Counted from the first letter of the stretch, positions 12,397 through 26,036 are shown. The stretch is DNA of 64,000 nucleotides from Tillus elongatus (GCA_964006375.1 OZ023263.1:133714454-133778453); one strand, 5' to 3'. A program made the numbers and translations. Notes: generated from the letters alone by a model not told the origin.

Positions 12397-12397
<1 letters not shown>

Positions 12398-12436
12398 ACA
12401 AATTACAAAATTCCACTGTCAGCAACCTGACACAGG

Positions 12437-13064
12437 TAAAAGAAAGTGAATAAGGCGAATGTCAGGAGCTCTGGTTAAAGGTGTTGGTGTATAATAACAG
12501 AAAATGGGCCTATACTTATGAACACAAGCCGTGTCGGCACGGGTCAGCGCTTGGCCTAACCGGACATTCGTCTACTTCGGCCCTTCCAGCCCCAATCGAA
12601 TAGTTACTCTGATTTTTAGCAGTGTTAAATTGTCTGCAACCGGCAATATACAATCACTTCCACAAGTGGAAATGTTACGCTTCACATAAAACGTCAGTCA
12701 GGGTTGCCACATATAGGATTTTAAGGGACAGCCAGCGCTTAAAGTGGAAAATATTTGACCCGAAACTGAAACTGAAAATTGCATTTAACTTTCTGACACT
12801 TATACAAGCCTCAGAAGCAAACAAAAACCAATTATCCAATACCGAGACCATAAAACTTATTAGGACAACACCACCGCATGTGCTGTCACGGCAATAAAAC
12901 ACAATAATTTACCAACCAAATTAATTCAACCTTACAAACTTTTATAAGTGAGGTAATTGGGACTATTAAGCCATTTATTCTTTTGGGTCACCGAACCTAA
13001 AAATGATTATATAATAAGAACGTTATTTATTAAACAGCAGAAACTGGACGACGTTTAAGTTTTA
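12437..13064. other. No gene seen
   Basis: AT-rich sequence with no supported feature. Confidence 0.5.
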
Positions 13065-13165
13065 CATCTTTTAGTGAATTTTCGTAGAGAACATTCACTA
13101 ATGAGGAGATCGCGACTTTTGAATCCCTAGACCCATTATCGGGGTCACTTTCAATTTTATATTTT
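13065..13165 (+). repeat. R1 family left module
   Basis: It starts TTTTAGTGAATTTTCGTAGAG and matches 2105-2230 and 48898-49035, including ACTTTTGAATCCCTAGACCC and GGGGTCACTTTCAATTTT, before a (TA)n array 90 bp on. Confidence 0.75.
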
Positions 13166-13249
13166 TAGTCTATACGGTTGTAAAAAAATATTTAAATTTT
13201 AAGGAACAATACTTAAATGTTTCGGTATTTCAAAACCTGACGTTTCATT

Positions 13250-13251
<2 letters not shown>

Positions 13252-13327
<76 letters not shown>
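13252..13327. repeat. (TA)n microsatellite
   Basis: A TA run of about 75 bp after CATTGGTATATA; it belongs to the R1 copy that starts at 13065. Confidence 0.95.
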
Positions 13328-13329
<2 letters not shown>

Positions 13330-13330
<1 letters not shown>

Positions 13331-14930
13331 GTAATAAAAAGTCAATGTAACTTGGCTCTTGACAAAATTTGTTATTTTGGCAAAAATATGGAACAGAAAA
13401 AAAAGTTGCTTGTTATGAGGTATTGTAATGTGGAAAGGAATACGAGGCAGTAAAGGTTTTGGGTGAAATTTTAGATGGAGAAAGAAAGAGGCAGAACTCA
13501 ATTTGAAAATTAGTATGTCAAAATTTGAAGTATGTTATTCATGTCAAATATTTTTGGAATGAAGTTGGTAAAATTATGTCGAAATACTTCACAAGTCAAC
13601 GACTTATATGTATTGACATGCTGTATAATTATGACCAATAAAGCATATTATATTATATTATATATACGTGCACAGCTATCTTTGTCACCTCCACCCACCG
13701 AAAAGGCACCCAGGCCTCCATGATATATCATTAGGTTTTTATGTTCATTTTGCAGACTTAGCTTGTAACAATAAGTATCTTTAAAGGCAACGTGAGAGGG
13801 GTAAGGATTAATTAGATTAATTTTATACTTTTTTTTGACATATTGTTAAATGTAAATCGTTGAAAACAACACCTTTTGTGTTTGCTCCCGTACACGTATC
13901 ATACGTATACGGCACCAACAATGTTGACAAATCTACATAATAGGTTTTTGCTTACTACTAAGAGATGCCCTTGGCCTTGTTAGGTTTTCTATTTCAGATC
14001 TTATTATTTGACTGGACCGGTAAAAATCTCGTCTTACTGCAGTTTATTTATATTTACTCTTTACTTGTATAGCTTCAAAAGGTTACAAAAAAAGACGAAT
14101 GCCTGGAACTAATAAAAATTAGAATAAAAACTGGGTTCGCGTAAAAACTTTCATTTACAATACTTACCGAAAAAATAATTACGTGAGAAGAATAATTAGA
14201 TTTTGTTTAATCTTTTGTTCTCAGTAAAAACGGTTAGTTTTATTTTAAAGCTTATACTTAAATAAAGACTTTTTTATTTACTTATTATGCTTTTAAGTTT
14301 ATTCATATACTATTTGCCTACTGTGGTATTATAATAATAATTTGTATAAATGAATTTATTATTAAAACAAATTATTTCATCACTATCACTTGTTTAAGTT
14401 TTAGGTTTGATTTTGTATACTCACATTCAACCCCTACTTCAATTTCATCATAGAATACCAGATGAGTAATGAAAGTGACAGATTTCTAATAACAAAACCT
14501 GAAACGTTATACAGTTATACCCTACGGCCTGGAGCGATTTTACTCAAAAACAATCGCGACCATTCGTTTGTCAGGTTCTAACTGTATACCAAATTTGAAG
14601 ACGATTTTTCAATTCGTTCGTAAGTTATCGTGCCTATTAACAGACCGACATACAGGCCGACAGACAAAAAAATCTTCGTTTCCAAATCATGTCTTCTATG
14701 TCTTTTGACACTTTTTACGTCGTTGCAACGAAAAAAAAAACAATTTCTGGCACCGTTAACATCCTTTCACACATATTGACGATGTGGAAATAAAAATAAG
14801 GTGTTGTGCGTAATAATGTCGTCAAGACGAGTTTTGTCTTTTTCTTGTTCTTAGAAAATTGTTAATTACCCAACTAGTACATTAACCTTTACGTAGCTAA
14901 CGAAATTTTTTTCTTTTTTTTTAATTCTTT
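13330..14930. other. AT-rich, no gene seen; one dispersed-repeat-like patch
   Basis: No coding signal. The patch 14510-14740 (ACCGACATACAGGCCGACAGAC with flanks) has the style of a dispersed insect repeat, but I see no second copy in the window. Confidence 0.5.
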
Positions 14931-14933
14931 ATT

Positions 14934-15735
14934 TCAACAACACCACGAGGGCTCACAGCCTAAATAATATCGTACCGTGGGTGTTAATTCTGGACTTAAA
15001 GGTTTGGAGGTTCGGAGGAGAAGGAAAAGCATGTGCCACAACTTAGAAGTCCTTCGGACAAAAGAGCGGGCATAACAAGATGTTCTATGTCTGGTGACCT
15101 GGACAGTAAAAGGGTGCATTGGCTCTGTTCCCCTGGTAGATCTGTTGGGGGCAGCAGTGGAGGAAATATATGGAAGAAAGCTTCTCTGAGCAGCGCCCGT
15201 GCATATATCTATAAAAGAGAGAGAGACATGGAGAGAGGTCACCAACAGCACGTCGTTAGGCAAGGGATGGCAGCGTTTGGGTGGGGGCAGGGCCACCGAT
15301 GAGACGTATAGCTCTCTTTTCAATGAAGTCCAGGATAGCGAGTGTAGAAGCGGCAGCGGCACTTCAGATGTGGGAGCAGTATTCGAGGTTTGGCCTTATT
15401 TGTGAAGTATATAATGTATAGAGATTAGCTGGTGAAAAGTATTTGCGAACCCGGAAGAGGAAACCTAATTTCTTAGCAGCCGCTTCGGCAAATTGATGTG
15501 ACATGTTGGTGCCAATTGAGATTTAGATCCACAGAAATCTCAGCAAGTGAAAAGCACTCATTACTGTGAACAACTTGGTTGTTCATTGTGATGAGCGAGG
15601 GCTGGTGTATCTCTTATGAGATAGAAAGCAAGACTGAGATTTGGTGGAGTTGAATTGTACAAGATTTCTACTTCTCCAGTCTAATATTTTTTGGAGATCC
15701 ACAGCACAGAATCCCCAATGAGTCTGCGTTTTGTG
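14934..15735 (-). pseudogene. LINE reverse transcriptase C-terminal remnant
   Basis: Read on the minus strand from about 15735 to 14934 in shifting frames, this gives the end of a non-LTR RT. Motifs resembling FNSTKSQSCLLSHKR, then a thumb-like block (RVRKYFSPANLYTLY, then LEYCSHIW) and the C-terminal pattern near TSCYARSFVRRTSKLWH (about 15090-15040). Frameshifts and stops separate the blocks. Such tails lie downstream of the YADD-containing domain in many insect LINEs. No catalytic core is present, so this is a fragment. Confidence 0.75.
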
Positions 15736-16039
15736 TATAAATATTCTCTTTTTGATTAATATTTCAAGTTATCTTATCTAAAAGGATTATTAGTGAATAA
15801 TCGGTACACATATCAAATTTTAACTGTACAATGTAGTAAATCAGCAGTCACAAAAGTTATGACAGTAAAAATGCTATTAAAACAAATGCCATAAGTCTCA
15901 ACATGCAATTGACTTTTGATTGAACCCAATAATTCTTAGTTTTTCGACGTGAACAAAGGGTGCTTGGCAGTTATTTCCAAAACATTTTATATTTCCAAAG
16001 CGGCAGTATATATGTATATATGCTCATATTATTACTATG

Positions 16040-16880
16040 TAATGCAATCTTTATCATTATGGTCTTTAGACGATGCTCCTTGTTCCTTGCTACTATCACT
16101 ATTTGTTTTCCGTAGCTCTTTTAATTTCACTATAGCTTCTACACTTTACCAATTGATCTAAGGTTTCCAACTTTCCGCTACATACATCAGAGCAATGAAA
16201 CTTTAGACTCTACAAACACTTTCTTTAGGTTTAAGTTAAATAACTATTTAATAGTTTGTTTGCCACCTCCATTTTATGTGTAGTCACATTTACCATCATC
16301 GGTTAAAACACCCTTAAGGTACGTAAACATTTTTACTTGTTTGTCCTTTAGTTTTAAATGCATTGTTGCACTTCTATCCATTCTTATCTGTACTGATTTT
16401 ATTTTTATGATTTCAGTTTTAGTTTAATTCTTTTTAGCGCACGATCCGGAACATTGAACATTATTTGTATTTCTTTTTGCGTTTTCTCTATCAGCGCTGT
16501 GTCATTTTGGATGGAACTGTAGTAAATTTATTTTGACTTCTGCTCTCTTTTTCTTTAGTCTACTTATAATGTCTTTTGCGAATAAATTGAATATGGCGAT
16601 AATTGACGTCCTTGATAAACACCGCTTCTTATTTTACCTTCAAATTCATATCTTCTGTGGTACTTTGATTATTGTATAGATTGAGAATGTTTCGGCTATC
16701 TTTCCAATCTAATGTAGGCTCTTCATTATATGACATAATATTTTCCAATCCACATTATGGAAGGGTTTTTACAGGTCTACAAAAGCAATAAACACATATA
16801 GGCATCGTTTCTCCAGCTCGTCGGTTTGCTCTAAATCCGAACTAATCTTTATTAGGACAGCTCTTAATTTTACTTCTTAT
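16040..16880 (-). pseudogene. RTE-like LINE reverse transcriptase remnant
   Basis: The minus strand from 16880 downward shows broken RT motifs: a FVDL...NVDWKI block (about 16790-16730), then GVYQGRQLSPYS (about 16600, matching the GVRQGCxLSP motif 4), then weak sequence where the catalytic YADD would be, and INTDKN (about 16370). Stops and frameshifts are frequent. The motif style is RTE-like. Only the RT middle is recognisable; neither an endonuclease nor the 3' end was found. Confidence 0.65.
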
Positions 16881-16884
16881 TCCA

Positions 16885-17530
16885 CTTTTAGTGAATTTTC
16901 ACAATGGTTAGAGAATATTTGCCACGTGACGGTACATGTATAGTGATCTATTGCATTATTATTTTAATAAAGAAATAACTGCAACATCTTCAAGATGTTT
17001 TCTGTTAGTTCAATTTCTTGTAATAAAATTAAATAAGGTCATCTATAACTTATTTTGTGTTAGACACAGACACCTTAAATGTCAACTACAATTTTTAAAA
17101 ACGTTTCTTTCTACAGTTATCAGTTCACAAAATCTCAAACCAAAAAGGGTTAGAATATTGGCTCAAAAGTGTAAAATGCGTATCTAGTTACTATTTGCTA
17201 AGTCTCTAAAATACTTTCTATTATTACTTTTTCAAATTTTTGAAATTATTTGAAAAATTAATGTATCTTCATTCTAAATTATTCAAATGCCATATACGTA
17301 GAACACGTTTGGAATTAAGAACGTTGAATGTACGTATCTCAAACACATTTGTTTAATTCATTCATTTCAGATTGGTAGCCATTAAAACGTGTTTTTTAAG
17401 CATTGTTTTAAATGTGAAAAGGTACCTATTTAGCATTCAGCATCGCTGAATAGACCTCTCATCTTGTTACTGAATACTAAACGTGTGGTAAAGTTTCACA
17501 AACTTAATATTTATAGTTTTTAGAATGAAA
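16885..17530. other. No gene seen
   Basis: AT-rich; begins with an isolated TTTTAGTGAATTTTCAC motif like the R1 left end. Confidence 0.5.
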
Positions 17531-17532
17531 TG

Positions 17533-17725
17533 AGAAAAACTCTGGACGCAGCAAGTGCGTTATGGTAGTGAATTTTCATAAGATTAAGATGTTTGATTTA
17601 TGAAAAGAAAGGTACTACCAAAGGGACAAATAAAATACAAGATCTCTAGATAAATCTTTATAGTGGGTTAATTTAATAAAATTAGTGACAATCAGGAATT
17701 TAATTTGTCTAAACAGCACAAAATG

Positions 17726-17797
<72 letters not shown>

Positions 17798-18010
17798 AAT
17801 TTGGTAAATTAGTAGTTTTCCTTATGGAGGGTTTTGAGAATTGTTTTCCGAAACATGCTTAGGATTCTCCTAGGTGCATAACCCACAACAAACATTTCTT
17901 ATAAACAACCTCTAAAAAAGTAACAGGACCAGGAGTTAATAAGGGTGTAGGGCAGGCAAAACGAACTGTAAATATGAGTGGAAAAGCGAAAAAATAGCTT
18001 AGTCGGATCT
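17533..18010 (+). repeat. R1-related repeat with internal (TA)n
   Basis: It starts CTGGACGCAGCAAGTGCG then TTATGGTAGTGAATTTTC, an R1 terminal motif, has a TA run at 17729-17791, and continues into GTTTTCCGAAACATGCTTAGG and GACCAGGAGTTAATAAGGG, which match the units at 47830-48260. Confidence 0.7.
17729..17791. repeat. (TA)n microsatellite
   Basis: A TA run of about 62 bp inside the R1-related copy. Confidence 0.95.
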
Positions 18011-18549
18011 CTAACAGCTGCCTTTTTCAGATTTTGCAGTCGTACCTCCTTTAAATCTTTTTTAACTTATAGTAACCAATCATGAAGAAGTTCACATGTA
18101 AATAACTCAGTAAAGACAAGGAATGCAAAGGGAAAGAGTAGTGTCGACGTGCATTAGTGATGTCAAATTATATTTATCAGCAGTTGATTTATCTAAAAGT
18201 GTCAAGGTAAACTGCGAACCGACGTTTTATTATAATTATTATTAATCGCCCATATTAAATACAATAAAAACAAGAAATCGCTACAAATGAATTAAAATTC
18301 TCAATTTAAACTAATTTAAGATGAAACCTCATGGCGAAGTCTAGCCCTTGGCTAATTTACTCAACAATAAAGTTCCCTCATGCAATAGTGCAACGTGAAC
18401 AGGTATATGATCCACTACAATACAATATAACTAACCACACTCACATCTCAAGCAGTAGCCTTTAAAAAAGAAGAATCTATTACTAGTCATACTAACATTA
18501 TTCACATTGTTTGTCTCACTAATATTTTTTGGAGGGTAAATAACACTTG

Positions 18550-19190
18550 ACGAGAATTATTCCTTCAGAGAAGATGGTGATGAACGACAACCAATCACGG
18601 TCAAAACAAATTTTCCAACATGTAGTTTTCCTCTATCAATCATTCTTAACCAACCCAACTCCGTATAAGTATGTGACACATGATCCCTACCATGCAATCC
18701 AAATACTACCTGTATGCGAATCCTATCTCTCACGTTAATGGAATGTCCGTAAGCTAGATCACAATAATCAAAACTAGACAGCACAAGTGTCTCAAAATGG
18801 TTGTTATGTAAGTCTGTGCTTAACATATGCCTGTTACTATACAATAATATCAATAAAATCAAGCTCCTCTGAAGCACTATTTTCACATGATGCTTAAATG
18901 AAAGGCACGTACCGAGAGTAATGCCCACGTTCACGGCGGATTGCACAAAATCAAGATATGTACCATCAATCATAATATTCAACATGTTGGAAGAGATGCT
19001 CACACCTTTGATGCTATCAAATATTACTTTCGATTTAAGAAAATTAAGTCTCAAGCCATGCCTCCTCGAAAGGTCTTTCAACCGCAGCAGTTCGGAGTTA
19101 ATGATCACCGACGCACGAAGTTAATCTATGCTATCAAAATCAAACTGTAGCTGTGTATCGTCAGCAAAGCCTTGAAATCGACTGTGCTCA
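18550..19190 (-). pseudogene. LINE reverse transcriptase C-terminal half remnant
   Basis: A minus-strand frame from about 19108 to 18557 reads LNFLKSKVIF, then NVGITLGTCLSFKHHV, LLYSNRHMLSTDL, TLVLSSFDYCDLAYG and DHVSHTYTELGWLRMIDR. These match the region after the catalytic YADD in Jockey/I-like non-LTR RTs (the LNxxKSK and LGxxLxxxLSFxxH motifs are diagnostic). Upstream, about 19190-19110, is the damaged DDTQLQF region where YADD should be. The frame is mostly open, with a small deletion before FGLHGRD. A shorter separate LINE relic is at 14934. Confidence 0.85.
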
Positions 19191-19199
19191 AGAGACTAT

Positions 19200-20280
19200 G
19201 CATATTTCGAAGTTATTTCCCCTGTAAATTTTCAGCCGTATTTAGATTTATTTAAATAAATATCGCAAAAAGAAGAACGAATCAAGATGCACGATTGTTT
19301 CAAATTGTTTGTATTTTTTTTTTGTGTGAGTAGACATTTACTAAATTCCGAAATTTACTAGTAGAAGAAAATTTATAATTTGTTTTATGACAAAACTCTA
19401 GAAATTAATGTCTTTTTGAAAATCATGGTTATAATATTTAGATACTTGTCAAAATTGTATCTTGGACAAGCACTTTGAAACTTATTGGTCATGATGCCAT
19501 GTATAAATATCAATAAGTATTTTTATTAGTAGGTAGACTAACTTAGAACTGTATATTATATTAACGAAATTCAAGTAAAAAATTCACAAAAAATATTCAC
19601 TTACCATGTTTACATTGCAAGTCAGTAAAATAAGACGATCCTCTATTATTATTCATAATAACCCGTTGACATTTGCCGTTTGGTGACTAACAATGAGACT
19701 GTTAGTTACTATAATGCGAATGCGAATACAAATGCCATCAGCACATTGTCAGATGGTATAATAGTAAAATTAAATATACTATTTTAAACAATACTATGAC
19801 AAATTATTAGTTCAAGAAGTATGGGTATTAACCGCAGTTATTGGATGGATTTATTTTTTCAACTACCATTTATTTGTAAATAATTATGAATATGCCCGAC
19901 CATGTTTTACATTCTAACATTCAAATGTTATTTTATTACATTTGACAACTTGGCTAATCTATAATCTCTGATTGTTTTGCGATTGACGCTTTAAAAATCT
20001 CTTCTTCAAAGTGGAAGATATTCGTGCTTTTATTATCCTTATTAATGTTGAATTTGCGAAATGCTTTATTGAAGTTGAATTGATGTCGTAGATTAATTTA
20101 ATTTTTTACAATTTTAGTGAATTTTTATATTATTTTCGAATAATTTATGTTCTCTGACTAGTTTACTAGACTAATTTACAATTTGGTTACCAGCAATATT
20201 GTGACGCCTTTACCCATGCACAATATTTCATTAGAATTCACGTTAATATTTCAAGAAATATTGTAGTTTTACAATTTTCT
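19200..20280. other. No gene seen
   Basis: AT-rich, no supported feature. Confidence 0.5.
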
Positions 20281-20284
20281 CTAC

Positions 20285-20584
<300 letters not shown>

Positions 20585-20589
20585 AAACA

Positions 20590-22420
20590 AATAAAAATTG
20601 AAATGAACCTTGGATGTGGGAAATTCCCTAATAGTTCTCACAGAAAATAAACAATAAGTTAAAATAAAGGAAGTTTAATACAATTTTAAAAGTGGAATTA
20701 ACAAAAATCAATACAAGGTATATTTAAGTAAGGGACAAAATTCGCTAATTGTGACAATACAATCAAAGGCTGTTAATGAAAATCGTGTAAAATAATATAT
20801 TTACTAGCAGGTGTAAGATTTACATTTTATTATTATAATTACGTGGCAGCTGTTTCCCTCCGATATGGATAAATTATCTAAAAAAGACACATCGTTGGGA
20901 AAGAGCTGTCATGTAAAATCAATATAATATATAGGTCATATTAATAGTTTTAATATACATTTGAAAGTGAATTTAGTTCTAGTGTTATCTACTATCGACT
21001 AATTAAAGAAGACTATGTATCACAATTCCAACAGTTTAGTAAATTTAAAATTACATGTAATATAATTCTTCAACAAAAAAAAGAAGCAAAACAATACGCC
21101 TAGTTAGTTTTAATTTAAACGTTTTTAATTAAATCAATTCTGATAGTGGTTTGAGATGGACAAATGAACTATTTTAATTTATAATTAATTGTTTTCTACA
21201 AAAAAATATTGGTTTGTTTAAAAATACAGACGATACAATGTTTTTATATCTTGAAGCTTAAGGTTTCTCTGGTTGGCGTTTCAAGGAATTGTTACACATG
21301 TTGATTTCCTAGCAGTCCAATGTGACACCGTACATATCTCTTCTTGAACTCATTGTGACACTCAAGTAAATTATTGAGTCCTCGCGACTGTACGTTGCTT
21401 ATAAAAGTCTATACACTAATAAACGGATTTGCGGCCCACTCATTGTTGTTTGATGATGTATCGCTACTTTACTTAAAACACATTCAAAGCAATCTCCTCG
21501 GATTTACTGCCTGGTTGGTCAAATTGACATATTATCAAAAAAAATTGGAATCTTCTGCCTGAGGTTCCAGGAGTGCACAGTCCATTTTTGTTACAATTTG
21601 TGCATTGTGTTGCTTGGAGTTTATGCAGTTACGTCAAAAACTTTTGTAGTTTCAAAGTTTCCATTTATTTTGATTGTCCAAATAACTAATACTGTCCCAT
21701 ACACAAATATAAAAAGCATGATTTGGAAACAATTTCTTTGGTCTGTAACGAACGGTTCAGATTATTTTAAAATTGCTCCAGGGGATAGGTGATAAATGAT
21801 TTTGAGAAAATTGAATGTTTTTTTAAACCTTCAGTAATATAATGTTTTAGGGTTTGTTTATTAAAAAACTTTAAATTTCATCAAACATCTGGTATTCTAT
21901 GCTGAAATCAAATTTGAGGTTAAATGTGTAAGGGTGGAATATTGGTGCCAAAAATTTCAATTCTACCTTTCAGAAGTTTATCGGTAGAGGAATACGAATA
22001 TTTTCTTTTTGTTCAAGTCATGGATCCTGAAATCATTTCATGAGACAGTATTTCTAACAAGAGTAGATTATCACAGCTATTTGGATGTAGTGATTTAATT
22101 TGCAATACTTTCTCGTTAGAAACGATTCTGACAATTGTAGTGGGGTTACTTTCCACTGCATTGAGAACTGACTCTTCAATTTGAGGAGATCATTGGTATC
22201 TTTTGCATATAGAATTAGATTTTACAGATTTTAAGGCATCTATTTCCCTAAAACATCTGCAGATATGTTCAAAAATATTTCCGGGAAAACCTGTCATAAT
22301 AATTTCTCACTGCTTCTTTTCCATTTTGTTTCGCTTCACCACAGTGTAATAACAAATTAGCTAATTCACCCAAGGTATAATTGAAAAGTGCATTTTAATA
22401 GCATATACAGCATCTATTAC
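20590..22420. other. No gene seen
   Basis: AT-rich; only short random frames are present. Confidence 0.5.
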
Positions 22421-22421
22421 A

Positions 22422-23156
22422 AGGCTTGTTCAATTAAAACCCATCTTTGGTCAGGTTAGCCTTGAAAACAGTTGTAATCACTCAAATGACGTTTTGTAAT
22501 GTTAGTTTTGTTTGTAAACATCACACTTATGAGTTCCTGTCATTTGTATTTAACAGCGATTTTAAGTATTGTGACTTTAAAATTGAGTTTGTTGTTAACA
22601 ATCCGTCTAAATATAATCAGTGTGCGGTCATTCATTTTTTGTGTGATAAAGGTTTGCAACCATTGCAAATTCAAACACGAATGCAAGCAGTGTATGGAAA
22701 CACATGTTTTGCATATCCAACTGTCAAGGAATGGTTTCGAAAATTTAAGTGTGAAAGAGAGAAGATGAATGATAAGCCGCAACTAGGTGCATTGAGTACT
22801 GCATCAACAGACAGGAATGTGGCATGTGTAGAAGACCTGATTAGAGGAAATCGTCTATTGTCATTCAAAGCAATTTCAGAAGATGTTTGTGTGATTATAG
22901 AATCTATCCGTAGTATCGTATACAAACTGGCTTCCAGCAAAAGGTGTTAAAAGGTAATCGTTTTCAGTCGGATGAAGAAGTACTAAATGCCTTAAAAGAA
23001 TTTTTCGGGCATTAGCCACAAGAATTCTTTAAGCAGGGTATACATCAGTAGGTGAAACAATGGGATATGTGCCCTAATAATAATAGTAATTATTTGTAAA
23101 TATATTTGCCAATAAATTTGTTCTGAACCAAAAATGGGTTTCAATTGAACAAGCCT
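22422..23156 (+). mobile_element. Internally deleted mariner-family transposon
   Basis: The ends are near-perfect inverted repeats: AGGCTTGTTCAATTAAAACC at the left and the reverse complement (GGTTTCAATTGAACAAGCCT) at the right. Length is about 735 bp against about 1.3 kb for full mariners, so the catalytic core has been lost. The right flank is TA, as expected for mariner targets; the left TA is blurred. Confidence 0.85.
22590..23030 (+). pseudogene. Mariner transposase, N-terminal DNA-binding part and C-terminal scrap
   Basis: Residues NQCAVIHFLCDKGLQP, AYPTVKEWFRKFKCEREK and NDKPQLGALSTASTDRNV match the paired helix-turn-helix N-terminus of mariner transposases. VEDLIRGNRLLSFKAISEDV follows. 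After KLASSKRC the frame ends, and only a tail (SDEEVLNALKEFF in a shifted frame, about 22960-23010) remains. The DDD catalytic domain between them is absent. This product could at most bind TIRs; it cannot transpose. Confidence 0.88.
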
Positions 23157-23159
23157 ATT

Positions 23160-23560
23160 ATTACCTTGATAAAGAAATGACAATAACAGCCTAATTTTTT
23201 CATTCTTTCCAAAACACATTCGATACACAACATAAGACAACATAATTGCATTTATCTCATAAAAGAGATGAAAATCGACAAAATATCAACAAAAAAAATT
23301 ATCAGCACTAAATGACCTACATAACTGCTAAGAAAGAAACGTCAGTGACAGATTTTTTTTCTTAGAAAATTATTAGTAATGGCACCAATGTACCGCCCTT
23401 TAAAGGTAACCACACTCTTTTAGCAATAAAATATGTACCAGTCTGAATATCTATCACCTTCCAAATTTCATGCAGGTTGCTGGTCATGATCTTCATTTTG
23501 ATATTTTTGACACATCGATCCTTACCAGATACCAAGTTTGTTTTTTCAAATGAAACCTCC

Positions 23561-23561
<1 letters not shown>
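23160..23561. other. No gene seen
   Basis: Short AT-rich stretch between the mariner and the next TA array. Confidence 0.5.

Positions 23562-23619
<58 letters not shown>
23562..23619. repeat. (TA)n microsatellite
   Basis: A TA run of about 57 bp that marks the left edge of a GC-rich island. Confidence 0.95.
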
Positions 23620-23621
<2 letters not shown>

Positions 23622-24474
23622 GGATAAGGTTATCTTTCCCTAATATGGGGAGGTTTCCACGGGATAACCTGATCAATACGGCTTTATTACGGGATTTGCT
23701 CAGGCGCCAGCAGCGTGGGTTTAAAGGAAGACTCTGCGCTCCCTCGGAACTATATCTCTGTCCTCGGTTGTTATTTACAGCTACACGGACCCAGGGTAGA
23801 CCCTAGTGGAGACAGGGTTCGCCTAAGTCCACAGGCAAAGTCCCTCAGGACTCCTTAATAATGGCCTGTATATTAGAGATCAGAATGCTGCGTATTAGGT
23901 TGGGGTGGATTGGTTGGGAAGCGTTGAATGATACACCGTATAAAACAAAGCATCTATTTACAAAAGTATTGGTGGGGAAATATTTACAAAAATATGTACA
24001 AAGAAATATTTACACAAGGGGTGTTCCAGGAATACCACACGTTTAAACTAACTTATTGGATAACAAATCAATTTATTAGAGACCAGAGGCAGAAACAGAA
24101 ATATTCGCGAGTTACACGGTCGGTATCACGAATAAGGGTTGTAAACTCCCGGCCCTTTAGGCGGGCAGAAGCGTCCCGGGATCGCCAAAGCAAAGCACCG
24201 GTGGTCGGTTTAAGCAGGCATGCAATATGGGAGTTGAAAGCCAACTCTAGGTGCAATATCAAGATCAGCTAACGGCTTGTTCTACTTTCTACTATCACTA
24301 AATTAATTACGGACCCTCAAGCATGCGTTGCAGTCATACAGACTCTCTACGAGCTGAGGAAGTGTCTCACTAGGGAGATGGAAATTTCCCCCTCGACAAA
24401 ATAAAGGAAGTCCTCACTATCAAGTTAAAAGAAAACACAGCCTCCAAACGGTGCCTTCAGGACGATCGGGATAA

Positions 24475-25670
24475 CGGGTATCGCCAGACTGTTTCGATCG
24501 CCAGGAATGGTGGAGACCTACTGCAGCCCGAAATATCCCAGCTGTCGTCCAGATCCAGGAGCACGAGAGCTGCGCCACGGGAGACCACTTTGGGTGACTT
24601 GATCGTGACTAGACCGCCACCGGGTTCAAATCAACTTGTAGTCAGCCGCTTTGCTAGTGCCCTCGAGCACTCGGGAAGAGTCCAGCTCAGGAACGCAACC
24701 CTTTGCACCTCTCGACGGAAACAAAGAAAAGCCCTCCTACAACGATTGAAAACGGCAAGGTTTTCCCAATGATCTCGCTCGGACGGTTGGGACACCGGGT
24801 ATTGCCAGACTGTTTCGATCGCCAGGGATGGTGGAGACCTACTGCAGTCCGAAATATCCCAGCTGTCGTCCAGATCCTGGAGCACGAGAGCTGCGCCACG
24901 GGAGACCGCCTTGGGCGACTTGATCGTGACTAGACCGCCACCGGGTTCAAATTAACGTGCAGTCCGCCGCTTTGCTAGTGCTCTCGCGCTCTCGGGAAGA
25001 CTCCAGCTCAGGAACGCAACCCTTTACGCCCCCCGACGGAAACAAAGAAAGCTTTTCCCACAAAGACTGAAAACGACAAGATTTTCCCAATAATGTCGGT
25101 CGGACGGTCGGGACACCGGGTATTGCCAGACTGTTTCGATCGCCAGGGATGGTGGAGACCTACAGCAGCCCGAAATATCCCAGCTGTCGTCCAGATCCAG
25201 GACCACGAGAGCTGCGCCACGGGAGACCGCCTTGGGTGACTTGATCGTGACTAGACCGCCACCGAGTTCAAATCAACGTGCAGTCAGCCGCTTTGCTAGT
25301 GCTCTCGCGTTCTCGGGAAGACTCCAGCTCAGGAACGCAACCCTTTGCGCCTCCCGACGGAAACAAAGAAAACTTTCCCACGAAGACCGAAAACGACACC
25401 CCCTCCGAACGTCCAGGAGGTCGAGTCTCGCCGGGCTGTTTCGATTACCAACACAGTTGGGAATCTATGGCAGCCCGAAGTACCCTTACTGCAGTCAGTC
25501 ACTGAAACCGAAGAGGCTGCTCCACGGGAGACCACTTTGGGTGACTTGATCGTGACTAGACCGCCACCGGGTTCAAATCAACTTGTAGTCAGCCGTTTTG
25601 CTAGTGCCTCCACGCTTCCGGGAAGACCACAGCTTTGGAAAGCGAGCCCCGGCTCCCCCAGGTCGCTCCG
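24475..25670. repeat. 321-bp tandem array, about 3.7 units
   Basis: Units anchored on CGCCAGACTGTTTCGATC start at 24481, 24802 and 25123 (exactly 321 bp apart), with a diverged fourth at about 25428. The conserved internal blocks are GCTGCGCCACGGGAGACC and TTGATCGTGACTAGACCGCC. Because 321 is a multiple of three, frames carry over between units on both strands, which makes long but unconvincing ORFs. Confidence 0.92.
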
Positions 25671-26036
25671 CTGATACAGACAGAAGCGAACGATGGACCT
25701 ATTTATGCGAAGCACCTTTGCGGCCGCCTCCCTGAAATAAAACCACTGACAAACACAACAACCTTCAATATATTTTCCACACCTGGACTTTTAACGTCAC
25801 CTCTGGCGAAGGCTACCAAGCGCGCCTAGGTGTTCGCCGCCAGAGAGAGACGCCGATCCGTGGAAAACCCCTTTCATACAGGCCCTGCACCGTACAGCTA
25901 TAGAGACAGCGACCTATCAAAAACGAAGCGGAAATGAGCGGCCTGCTGAAGACGGCGTTCTCCACTTGCCACAGCTGCAAACTCTACTAAGCTGGTGCAC
26001 CTAACGAATCGCTGCTTACTCCTCTCACGGCCGGCC

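Noticed and set aside
24590..25674. Several short frames on both strands in the 321-bp array
   Set aside because: The frames follow from a period divisible by three in GC-rich repeats; no motif, and both strands are equally open.
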